Shown here: positions 35,667 through 43,785 of the stretch, one piece after another | Layout of the letters: the number at the start of each line of letters is the position of its first letter | Numbering within the stretch: position 1 is the first letter of the stretch | NCBI GenBank assembly: GCA_963727245.1 | Contig: CAVSFO010000006.1 | Coordinates: 308,168 to 372,167 of the forward strand | DNA length: 64,000 nucleotides | Reading direction: 5' to 3' | Source of the DNA: JBKQVT01 sp963727245 | GTDB taxonomy: Bacteria > Planctomycetota > Planctomycetia > Pirellulales > Thermoguttaceae | Made by a program: the position numbers and the translations under genes | The notes under the pieces: model-generated | What the model was told of the DNA's origin: nothing | The model's input: only the letters and a program-made list of their open reading frames with translations | Databases searched by the model: none

Positions 35667-36388
35667 ATGATCACCCACGTATCCAACGGCGCCGCAAACC
35701 AGCGCGCGCCGGTGTGGCGAAACAGCCGGCCGATGCACGCCGCCTGTGAAGGCATTCTGCAACGCTTGGGCTGGCCGGGGCCGGGCCCCGACGCGGCCTT
35801 GCGAACGCTGGGCGTCAGCAGTTGCTCGCTGGGGGCGGGAGTGACCACGCTGGCGACCCACCTGGCGGTCGCGGCCGCCGCCCATGAGCGCGGCCGGGTC
35901 TTGCTGGTCGATTGCAATTGGCTGCGCCCTCGGCCGCCAAGTTGCTGGGCGTCGAGCCGGCCCCGGGCCTGGCGGAATGCCTCCGCGCCGAAAAGCAGGC
36001 GTCCGCCGCCGTGCAAGCCTCGGCGGCCGCCAACCTCTGGGTGCTCTCCGGCGGGCAGCTCCGCAGCAGCCCGGCGGCCCTCTACGATTCGGCCGCCCTG
36101 GCCGCCGTGGTGAAGGAACTCGCCGCCGCCTACGGGCTGGTCGTCTTCGACATGCCCGCCGCAACCCAGGCCAGTTGCGTCGCCCATCTGGCCAGGCTGC
36201 TGGACGGCGTGCTGTTGGTGCTCGAAGCCGGGCGGGTCCGCTGGGATTCCGCCCAGCGCGTGAAAGAGTTGTTTCTCGCCGCGGGCGCCCGGCTGCTGGG
36301 CGCCGTGTTGAACAAGCAAAGCGACGGCGCGCCCGATTGGGTCTATCGCGATACCGCCGATGCGCCGCGCCGCAAGGATGACGTTTGA
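35667..36388 (+). CDS. CpsD/BY-kinase-like P-loop protein with altered Walker A (one frame break)
   Basis: The partner of the chain-length protein, about 240 residues. The MinD/BY-kinase layout is recognisable: SSCSLGAGVTTLATHLA at the P-loop, Walker A' VLLVDCNWL, a middle part GLAECL, VVFDMPAA at Walker B, and VLLVLEAGRVRWD. The P-loop reads GAGVTT where active proteins have GxGKST, so the ATP-binding lysine is missing, and there is no C-terminal tyrosine cluster. It may therefore be an inactive regulator of the chain-length protein. One break near 35930 is repaired by the other frame (PSAAKLLGVEPAPGLAEC). GGAGGAGGAAA precedes ATG 35667. Confidence 0.7.
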
Positions 36389-36459
36389 GTCGGTTCCTGT
36401 TGCAGAGCGTCCCATCAGTCACCCGGCGCTAGGCAGGACTTCGGTACGGAAAGAGGATT

Positions 36460-37551
36460 ATGGAACTTCAAGCATTGCTGCCTTCCACGGCCTGGTTGCC
36501 CGCGCTGTCGGGCGAGGCCACCCTGCGCCGCCTCCCTTCCGCCGGGCGGTTTCGCAAGCTGCTGGCCCGCGAGCGGGACCGGGCCGACCGCCTGGGCGAT
36601 CACTTCTCCCTGCTCTCGCTGGGAGTCAACGACTGGTGGACGGGCCGAGCGACCCTGGTCCGCCTGGCGAAGGTCATGCGCCGGCGGCTGCGAGCGACCG
36701 ATGAAGCGGGCTGGCTCGACCGCCGCCATATCGGCGTCATTCTGCCGGGGACTCCCGCCTGGGGCGCGTGGACCGTGGCCGACGACCTATGCGGCAGCCT
36801 GCCGGCCGGCACTCCGCTGCCGGACTGCGAGGTCTACAGCTATCCGGCCGATTGGGTCGGCGCGGAGGAGAGTCGTGCCGGCCGGCTGGCCGTGCGGCGG
36901 CGGACGGCCGTGCGGCAGCGGCCGGTGGCGTCCATGGACGTGCTCTTCTACCAGGCGCTGCCGCTCTGGAAGCGGGTGCTGGACGTGGCGGTTGCCAGTG
37001 TCGCGCTGATGTTGCTGGCGCCGGTGCTGGCGGCCGTGGCGGCGGCGATCAAAATCACCTCGCCGGGTCCGGTCTTTTTCGCGCAGCGGCGGAGCGGCCT
37101 GGGAAACAAGCCCTTCGTGCTCTACAAATTCCGTTCCATGGTCGTCGATGCCGAGGCCCGCAAGCGCGAACTGCTGGCCTTGAATCAACAAGACGGCCCG
37201 GCCTTCAAGCTGCGGTCCGATCCCCGGGTGACGCGGCTGGGGCGGTTTCTCCGCGCCAGCAGCATCGACGAGCTGCCGCAGCTCTGGAACGTGCTGCGCG
37301 GCGACATGTCGCTGGTCGGCCCCCGGCCGCTGCCCTGCGACGAATCCGACGGCTGCCGCGGCTGGCAGCGCCGCCGCCTCGACGCCACCCCGGGCCTGAC
37401 CTGCACCTGGCAGGTGCGGGGGCGCTCCCGGGTCACGTTTGCGGAGTGGGTGCGGATGGACCTCCGCTATATCGGCTCGCGCTCGCTGTGGAGCGACCTG
37501 AAACTTTTGATCGATACCGTACCGGCGCTGCTGCTTCGCAAGGGCTGGTGA
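36460..37551 (+). CDS. Polyprenyl-phosphate sugar-1-phosphate transferase with N-terminal GGDEF-like domain
   Basis: A monotopic phosphoglycosyl transferase (bacterial sugar transferase, WcaJ/PssY type). It moves a sugar-1-phosphate from a nucleotide sugar to undecaprenyl phosphate, starting repeat-unit assembly. The C-terminal 200 residues carry the re-entrant helix (RVLDVAVASVALMLLAPVL), the basic stretch FRSMVVDAEARKREL, and the catalytic Asp-Glu in SSIDELPQLWNVLRGDMSLVGPRP. The first 150 residues resemble a nucleotide-cyclase/GGDEF fold (RERDRADRLGDHFSLLSLGV ... EAGWLDRRHIGVILPGT) but lack GGDEF, so they cannot make c-di-GMP; sensing is possible. GAGGA precedes ATG 36460. Confidence 0.88.
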   Translation: MELQALLPSTAWLPALSGEATLRRLPSAGRFRKLLARERDRADRLGDHFSLLSLGVNDWWTGRATLVRLAKVMRRRLRATDEAGWLDRRHIGVILPGTPAWGAWTVADDLCGSLPAGTPLPDCEVYSYPADWVGAEESRAGRLAVRRRTAVRQRPVASMDVLFYQALPLWKRVLDVAVASVALMLLAPVLAAVAAAIKITSPGPVFFAQRRSGLGNKPFVLYKFRSMVVDAEARKRELLALNQQDGPAFKLRSDPRVTRLGRFLRASSIDELPQLWNVLRGDMSLVGPRPLPCDESDGCRGWQRRRLDATPGLTCTWQVRGRSRVTFAEWVRMDLRYIGSRSLWSDLKLLIDTVPALLLRKGW

Positions 37552-37587
37552 ACTTTTCCCAAACTTTTCCCCGTAGGACGGTTGACG

Positions 37588-40020
37588 ATGGATCGGTGGC
37601 ACGGCAACGCTCGCCCGCGCGTGCTCCTGCTGGCCTACACGTGCAGCCCCGAGCGCGGCTCGGAAGCGGGGGTGGGCTGGAACCGCGCCGTCGAGTCGGC
37701 CCGGCACTTCGACACCTGGGTGATCTGCGAGGAGCACGAGTTCGCCGCCGAGATTCGTTGCCATGAGCAAGTCCACGGCCCCGTGCCGGGGTTGCATTTC
37801 CACTTCGTCCCCCTGCGGCGCTGGGAGCGCCTCGCCGGCGGCACGCAAGTTAGCTGGTATCTGGTGCTGAAATTGTGGCACCGGCGGGCGTATCGGGCCG
37901 CTTGCCGCCTGCACCAAGAGCTTCGCTTCGACCTGGTCCACCAGTTGACGTTCTGCGGCTTCCGCGAGCCGGGCTACCTTTGGAAACTCGACGCGCCGTT
38001 CGTTTGGGGACCCGTCGGCGGCACGCAGAATTATCCGTGGCGTTTCCTGCCGCACGCCGGCCTCGGCGGCGCGGCGTCGGAGGCCCTTCGCAACGTCTGC
38101 AACTGGCTGCAAGTGCGTTTCAGCCCCCGCGTCCACCGCGCCGTCCGCAAATCGACCGTCCTGCTGGCCGCCAACTCGACCTGCCGGCGGGATATCGGCC
38201 GCTTCCACGGCAAGACGCCCGAACTGCTGCTGGAAACCGGCGTCAGCCGGGTGGCCGCCGCCCCGCATGGCCATGCCGGCGCCGACGATGTGCTCCGCAT
38301 TCTCTGGTCCGGGCAACTCGTCCCCCGCAAGGCGCTCCACCTCCTGATCGAAGCGTTGGCGCGCCTGCCCGCCGAGGTCCGCTACGAGCTCCGGGTGCTG
38401 GGTCGCGGGCCGCAAGAGCGCCGCTGGCGGCGGCTGGCCCGCCGCCTGGGCGTCGATCGCCATGCGACCTGGCTCGGTTGGCTGCCGCACCAGGAAGCCC
38501 TGCAACAGTACGCCTGGGCCGACCTGTTCGTCTTCACCAGCCTCCGCGACACCTCGGGCAACGTGTTTCTGGAAGCGCTTGCCGCCGGGCTTCCCGTGGT
38601 CTGCCTGGATCACCAGGGGGCCGGCGACGTGATTACCGCCGAGTGCGGGGTGAAAATTGCGGTCACGCGTCCCGGCGAGGTGGTCGACGATCTGGCCGCG
38701 GCCATTCTTCGGCTGGCCCGTGCGCCGGCCGAGCGCCGCCAGCTCGGCCAAGGGGCGCTCGAGCTGGCCCGGCAATACCTCTGGTCCCGGCAGGGGCAAC
38801 GGATGACAGATCTTTATCGGAGGGCCATGGCGGCGGCCGGCAACTTGGCGACGGCGGACGAGGAGGCGGCTTCGGATGGGCTATCTCAGAAGGGGACAGT
38901 CCCATTTTCGTCCGACCATGCTTCGCCTGGTGCCCGAAATCGGGACAGTGCCCAGGCCGTTCGAACGTGGGGACGGCCGGCGGGCCACGCGGTGGCCGGC
39001 CCGCTGTTTCCGCATCATTCGCGGCTGGTTCGCACGACCCATCTGGTGAAGCGGCGCGTGGCCGCCCGCATGGCCCTGGCCGCCGACGGATTCCTCCCGC
39101 CGCGCCGCGCCGAAGGCTTCGGCGTCCTCATGTATCACCGCATTGCCGAAAAGACCGGCGGCCTGGCGGCGCCCACCTGGAACGTGCCTCCCGGCGATTT
39201 CCGCCGGCAACTCGCCGAGCTGTTGGCGCGGGGCTATCAGCCGTGGCCGCTCCGCGAGGTCCTGGCCCGGCACAAGGCGGGGGAACCGATTCCGCCGCGG
39301 ACGTTCGTGGTCACGTTTGACGACGGCTTCGAGTGCCTTTACCACGAGGCCTGGCCGATCTTGAAGGAACTCGGCGTCCCGGCCACCATTTTCCTGCCCA
39401 CTTCGTACCTGGACAGCGACGCCCCGCTGCCGTTTGACGACTGGTCGGCGGCCGGGTCGAGTCGCGTGGAAGCGGCGGCCTGGCGGCCGCTCTCTACGGC
39501 CCAGTGCGCGGAAATGCTCGCCGGCGGGCTGGTCCAGTTGGGAACGCACAGCCACGTCCATGCCGATTTCCGCGGCCGGCCCGAGTTGCTCTGCCGCGAC
39601 CTGCTCCGCTCGCTCAGCGTGCTCCAGGAGCGCTTCGGGATGACGGCAGCCCCCTTCGCGTTCCCTTACGGATTTGCCGATGACGACCTGGTCGCGGCCG
39701 CCAGGCACTCCGGCGTGCTCTGCGGGCTGTCCGACGAAAACGAATTGATCTCCCCGGGCAGCGATCCGTCGTGCTGGGGCCGATTGATCGTCGAAGAGGG
39801 AGACACGGCGGCGGTGCTGGCCGCCAAGCTCGACGGCTGGTACAGCCTGTTGCGCCGCGCCTGGTTGGGCGCCTGGCGATGGACCCACGCCGGCCCGCCT
39901 TCAGAAAATTTCTGCCGGCGAGAAAAGCCCCCCGTTTGCAACGGGGGGGCAACATCGAACGGCAAAACTTCGCCGGAAGATGCACCGGGGCAACCGGCCT
40001 GCGAGGCAACCGTCCCATGA
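37588..40020 (+). CDS. GT4 glycosyltransferase joined to a polysaccharide deacetylase
   Basis: One 810-residue frame with two enzymes. Residues 1-430 are a GT-B family 4 glycosyltransferase: PERGSEAGVGWNRAV near the start, the donor site ILWSGQLVPRKALHLLIEAL, and FVFTSLRDTSGNVFLEALAAGLPV. Residues about 500-770 are a NodB-fold carbohydrate deacetylase with TFVVTFDDGFECLYHEAWPI and the metal-binding LGTHSHVHADF. The joint (residues 435-458, KGTVPFSSDHASPGARNRDS) is a translated GGGGACAGTCCC palindrome, copy 3. The two were probably separate genes fused by, or made to read through, the repeat. An internal start (ATG 39070) could also give the deacetylase alone. Its TGA overlaps the flippase ATG. 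Confidence 0.85.
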   Translation: MDRWHGNARPRVLLLAYTCSPERGSEAGVGWNRAVESARHFDTWVICEEHEFAAEIRCHEQVHGPVPGLHFHFVPLRRWERLAGGTQVSWYLVLKLWHRRAYRAACRLHQELRFDLVHQLTFCGFREPGYLWKLDAPFVWGPVGGTQNYPWRFLPHAGLGGAASEALRNVCNWLQVRFSPRVHRAVRKSTVLLAANSTCRRDIGRFHGKTPELLLETGVSRVAAAPHGHAGADDVLRILWSGQLVPRKALHLLIEALARLPAEVRYELRVLGRGPQERRWRRLARRLGVDRHATWLGWLPHQEALQQYAWADLFVFTSLRDTSGNVFLEALAAGLPVVCLDHQGAGDVITAECGVKIAVTRPGEVVDDLAAAILRLARAPAERRQLGQGALELARQYLWSRQGQRMTDLYRRAMAAAGNLATADEEAASDGLSQKGTVPFSSDHASPGARNRDSAQAVRTWGRPAGHAVAGPLFPHHSRLVRTTHLVKRRVAARMALAADGFLPPRRAEGFGVLMYHRIAEKTGGLAAPTWNVPPGDFRRQLAELLARGYQPWPLREVLARHKAGEPIPPRTFVVTFDDGFECLYHEAWPILKELGVPATIFLPTSYLDSDAPLPFDDWSAAGSSRVEAAAWRPLSTAQCAEMLAGGLVQLGTHSHVHADFRGRPELLCRDLLRSLSVLQERFGMTAAPFAFPYGFADDDLVAAARHSGVLCGLSDENELISPGSDPSCWGRLIVEEGDTAAVLAAKLDGWYSLLRRAWLGAWRWTHAGPPSENFCRREKPPVCNGGATSNGKTSPEDAPGQPACEATVP
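38892..38953. repeat. GGGGACAGTCCC palindrome, copy 3, inside a coding frame
   Basis: The left arm is GGGGACAGTCCCATTTTCGT, and the right arm ends CGGGACAGTGCCC. The centre is longer than in other copies (CCATGCTTCGCCTGGTGCCC added), for a total of 62 bases. It lies exactly at the joint between the GT4 and deacetylase domains. Confidence 0.8.
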
Positions 40021-41384
40021 CGACTTCGCCGCAAGCGATTCTGGATTCCCTCGGGCCGCCGCCGTCGGCGGCCGGGGCCGCGGTCGAAGAGGCCGCACGG
40101 CTCCCGCGCCGGATCGCCGGCGCACTCATGCATCCGGGCCTGGCTGCCATCGTCGACCAAGGCGTCGTCAGCGGCACGAACTTCATCACCGCGCTGGTCA
40201 TCGCGCACCAGTGCTCGCGCCAAGACATGGGCGTGTATTACCTGGCCTGGACGATCGTGCTCTTCCTGACGGCCGTCACCTGCAACCTGGTTTCGGTCCC
40301 CTACACGATGTACTGCAACCGGCATCGCGGCAGCGCGGGGGCATGGTACGCGGGCAGCACGCTGGTCCACCAACTGTTGCTCTCGGGCCTGGCGGCCGCG
40401 GGACTGCTGGCGGTGGCCGCCGCGCTGGAGTGGGGCGCGGGGCCGCCGTCGCTTCGACCGCTGGCCTGGACGCTGGCCGCCGTGCTGCCGCCGCTGCTCA
40501 TGCGGGAATTCATCCGCCGCTGGGCCTTTGCCCATTTCGCCCTGCGGACCGCCGTGGTCGTCGACCTGGCCACCAGCGGGCTGCAACTGTCGGGGCTGTT
40601 TCTGCTGGTCTTTTGCTTCCATGGCATTTCCATCCCGGCCGTGTACCTGGTCATGGGCGGGGCCTCGGCGGCGGTCTGCGCGGCGTGGTTCGCCTGGGCA
40701 CGTCCGCCGTTGCGAATGGGAGCGAGCCGGATTGCGGCCGACTGGCGCGCCCACTGGGGCTTCGGCAAATGGGCGCTGGCCGGCCAATTGGCCAACCTGG
40801 GATTCTACCTTCTGCCGTGGATGCTGGCCGCGGTCCACGGCAAAGCCGCCACGGGGGTGTTGGCCGCCTGCAACACGCTGGTCGGCCTGGCCAACTTGTT
40901 CGTCATCGGCATGAGCAATTTTGTCGGCCCCAAGGCGGCCCACGCCCTGGCCGAAGGCGGCGCCCGCGCCCTGGCCGGCGTCATGCGGACCACGCTGCTG
41001 TTGTTCGTCGTGGTCCTGGGGGCGTTCTGCGCGGTGACGTGGCTTGCCGGCGACCTGATGGCATGGTGCCTCGGCAGCCAGTATGCCGGCTGCGGCCCGC
41101 TGATCGCCGTGCTGGCGATGGCGACCTTCACCGATGCCGTGGGCCTGACCGCGTGCAGCGGCCTGTGGGCGCTGGATCGCCCGGCGGCAAATTTCGCCGG
41201 CGACCTCGTCCAACTGGCCGTAATGATTGCCTTCGCGCTGGCCTTGGTGACGCCGCTGGGCGCCATGGGAATCGCCATCAGCCTGGTCGCGGGCCGGGCG
41301 GCAGGCGCTGCGCTGCGCTGGTTCGTCTTGCGGATGAGCCTGGCGGACGACCGTAGCCCTGCGGCTTTTCAGACAGCCTCGTAG
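40017..41384 (+). CDS. Polysaccharide flippase (Wzx/MATE-like)
   Basis: A 455-residue polytopic membrane protein with about twelve hydrophobic segments in the layout of Wzx-type flippases, which move lipid-linked repeat units across the inner membrane. Typical pieces are the early IVDQGVVSGTNFITALVIAH, the middle WRAHWGFGKWALAGQLANLG, and the late amphipathic GPLIAVLAMATFTDAVGLTA. ATG 40017 overlaps the TGA of the previous gene (ATGA), so translation is coupled. Position between the glycosyltransferases and the ligase supports the role. The substrate is unknown. Confidence 0.82.
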   Translation: MTTSPQAILDSLGPPPSAAGAAVEEAARLPRRIAGALMHPGLAAIVDQGVVSGTNFITALVIAHQCSRQDMGVYYLAWTIVLFLTAVTCNLVSVPYTMYCNRHRGSAGAWYAGSTLVHQLLLSGLAAAGLLAVAAALEWGAGPPSLRPLAWTLAAVLPPLLMREFIRRWAFAHFALRTAVVVDLATSGLQLSGLFLLVFCFHGISIPAVYLVMGGASAAVCAAWFAWARPPLRMGASRIAADWRAHWGFGKWALAGQLANLGFYLLPWMLAAVHGKAATGVLAACNTLVGLANLFVIGMSNFVGPKAAHALAEGGARALAGVMRTTLLLFVVVLGAFCAVTWLAGDLMAWCLGSQYAGCGPLIAVLAMATFTDAVGLTACSGLWALDRPAANFAGDLVQLAVMIAFALALVTPLGAMGIAISLVAGRAAGAALRWFVLRMSLADDRSPAAFQTAS

Positions 41385-41396
41385 GGACACCCGGCC

Positions 41397-42715
41397 ATGG
41401 AACCTCGCTCGCCCGAGACAATCGCAACGTCGGCCGGCGATCCGCGGCTGCTTTGGTTGACGATCGGCGTCATCGGCGCGGTCCTCTTCTTCAAGGACCA
41501 CACGCTGACCACCTCGCAGTATTTCTTGTGGACGCCCTGGGTGGCCGAAGGCGAGGCCGCCGCCGGCGGCAACGTGCTCAAGGGCCTCGCCTTGTCGCTC
41601 CTTGCCGTGCTCGGCCTGTACCTGCTGAAGCGACCGGGCGGCCGGCCCTTGCGCGCGGACAATCTGCTGGCCGTGCTTTGGATCGGCTGCTGCGCCTGGT
41701 GCCTGGCCAGCATTTTCTGGTCCAGCGACATGGGCAGGACGGCCCGGCAAGGCGCCGCCCTGGTCTTCTGCATGATCGCGGCATTGGGCATCGCCCGCCG
41801 GTTCTCACCTGGCGACTTGGTGACGATGGCGCCGTCGCCAGCGCCGGGTACGTGGCCATCGGGGTGGGGCGGAGTTGTGGCTGGGGACGTTCCGGCCGTT
41901 GGCCGGCGATTATCGCTTCGCCGGCACCCTCCATCCCAATTCGCAAGGGGTGCAGTCGGCGATGCTTTGCCTGGCAGCCTGTTGCGCGATGCTGGGTGCC
42001 CGGCAGCGCCGCCAGAAGCAATGGCTGTTGGTTCTTCTTGCGGTTGCCACAGCCGGGCTGTTGCTGACGAAGTCGCGCACGGCCTGCCTACGCGCTGTTG
42101 GCCGCCTTGGCCGTCATCTGGTTGGTCAGGGCCCCGGCCCGGCAGCGCCTGCTTGCCGGCCTGGCCGCCGCGGCCGCCACGATCGTCGTCCTGCTGGCCG
42201 GCTCGCTGTGGGGGCAAGCCGCTGAAGACCGCCTCGCCGGAGTCGTCATGCTCGGCCGGCAGGAACAATCGGCCGAGCTCACCGGCCGCATACCCATCTG
42301 GGAAGAATTGGCCGTCCATGTCCGGGAGCGTCCTTGGACCGGCTACGGCTACGAGTCCTTCTGGACGCCCGACCGCATCGAGGAGGTCTCCGAGGACGTC
42401 GAGTGGACCCTCCGCGAAGCCCACAATCAATACCTCGACGCGGTGCTGGAGGTCGGCCTGATCGGCGCCGCCGCCATCCTGGCGTGCACCCTGCTGGGCA
42501 TCTGGCGGGCGGCCTCCTTGCTGCGCCAGACCGGCGATTACGGCTACGCCATGATCCTCGGACTGCTGGTCTTCGGCCTGCTGAGCGGAGTGTTGGAATC
42601 GGGCAAACTGGGAGCGGGCTTCGAATCGCTCCTGGTCGGCTGCGGCTTGGCGCAATTGGCTTTCGCCGCCGGACCGGCCGCATCCCCACAAGGCGAGGAG
42701 CTTGCCCGATCATGA
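41397..42715 (+). CDS. O-antigen ligase / polymerase (WaaL-Wzy type, frame breaks)
   Basis: A membrane protein of the Wzy_C superfamily that polymerises or ligates lipid-linked glycans. About ten helices surround the large periplasmic loop, where GTLHPNSQG, TKSRTA, PWTGYGYESFW and REAHNQYLD are the family's marks. Breaks near 41825 and 41870 (a lost G in the GGTGGGG run) and near 42090 divide it among three frames, each of which carries family sequence. The full span codes about 440 residues. It starts 12 bases after the flippase stop, and its TGA overlaps the next ATG. Confidence 0.8.
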
Positions 42716-43785
42716 AAATCTCGGTCGTGCCCGGCAAGCAGTTGACGGCGGAGCAGGCGGCTGCCTGGTCGCAGATTCAGCGGGCGGAGGCCTCGCTGGA
42801 GAGCCCCTATTTTCGCCCCGAGTTCACCCAGGCGGTGGCCGCCGTCCGCGACGACGTCGAGGTGGCGATTCTCGAAGAGGCCGGCGCGGCCGTCGGCTTC
42901 TTCCCCTTCCAGCGCGGCACGGGAAACGTCGCTGCGCCCGTGGGCGGGCGGCTCTGCGACTTCCAAGGCGTCGTCGTGCGCGGCGAAACCGCCTGGGATC
43001 CCCGGCAACTGCTGCGGGAATGCGGGCTGGCGGCCTGGCACTTCGATCACCTCATCGCCGCGCAGCAGCCGCTGCGTCCTTACCACTGGAAGACCGCCGA
43101 CTCGCCCTTTCTCGACCTCTCGCAGGGTTGGCAGGGCTATGTCACGGGGCAGCGCGCCCGCCACAAGGAAAGCTTCAAGACGCTGCTGCGGAAACTGCGT
43201 CACGCCGAGCGTGAGGCCGGCCCGCTCTCGATCGAGTATCACAGCGAGGATCGCGGAGTTTTCGACGCGCTGCTGGAGTGGAAACGCCAGCAATACCGGC
43301 GGACGGGCGTGCTGGACGTATTGGCGGTGCCCTGGACCGTGGCGCTTTTGGAGCGGGTCTGGCAGGCTTCGGGAGCCGAGTTTTCCGGCGTGCTGACGTC
43401 GCTGCGCCTCGGCGGCCGCCTGGCGGCCGCCCTGCTCAGCCTCCGCAGCGGCCCGGTGTTGCACACCTGGTTTTCCGCGTATGACACGGAACTGGCCCAC
43501 TACTCCTCCGGCTTGATGCTCTTCCTCGAGCTCGGCCGGATCGCGGAAACGCAGGGCATCCGGCAGATCAACTTGGGGAAAGGCCCGGAAACCTATAAAG
43601 AGCAGATCCGCTCCGGCGCGGTCGAGTTGGCCGAGGGCTCCGTCGACTTGCGCCCGGTGGCCGGCCTGCTGCGGCGACAGTGGCGGCGGGCCTACGATTG
43701 GGTGCGGTCTTCTCCTTTGCGCCGGCCGCTGCGGGCCCCCGGCAGACTGGTGCGGCGGCTGATCGAATCGAGGACGTTTCGATGA
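42712..43785 (+). CDS. FemAB/BioF2-like GNAT acyltransferase
   Basis: A 357-residue protein with the double-GNAT architecture of the BioF2-like acetyltransferase family, common in exopolysaccharide loci. Recognisable parts are SPYFRPEFTQAVAAVRDDVEVAI near the N-terminus, the SFKTLLRKLRHAERE helix, EWKRQQYRRTGVLD, and GLMLFLELGRIAETQGIRQINLGKGPETYKEQI near the end. It may acylate or aminoacylate the polysaccharide or its lipid-linked unit; the donor is not known. ATG 42712 overlaps the ligase stop and its own TGA overlaps the next gene, so it is firmly inside the operon. Confidence 0.8.
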   Translation: MKISVVPGKQLTAEQAAAWSQIQRAEASLESPYFRPEFTQAVAAVRDDVEVAILEEAGAAVGFFPFQRGTGNVAAPVGGRLCDFQGVVVRGETAWDPRQLLRECGLAAWHFDHLIAAQQPLRPYHWKTADSPFLDLSQGWQGYVTGQRARHKESFKTLLRKLRHAEREAGPLSIEYHSEDRGVFDALLEWKRQQYRRTGVLDVLAVPWTVALLERVWQASGAEFSGVLTSLRLGGRLAAALLSLRSGPVLHTWFSAYDTELAHYSSGLMLFLELGRIAETQGIRQINLGKGPETYKEQIRSGAVELAEGSVDLRPVAGLLRRQWRRAYDWVRSSPLRRPLRAPGRLVRRLIESRTFR

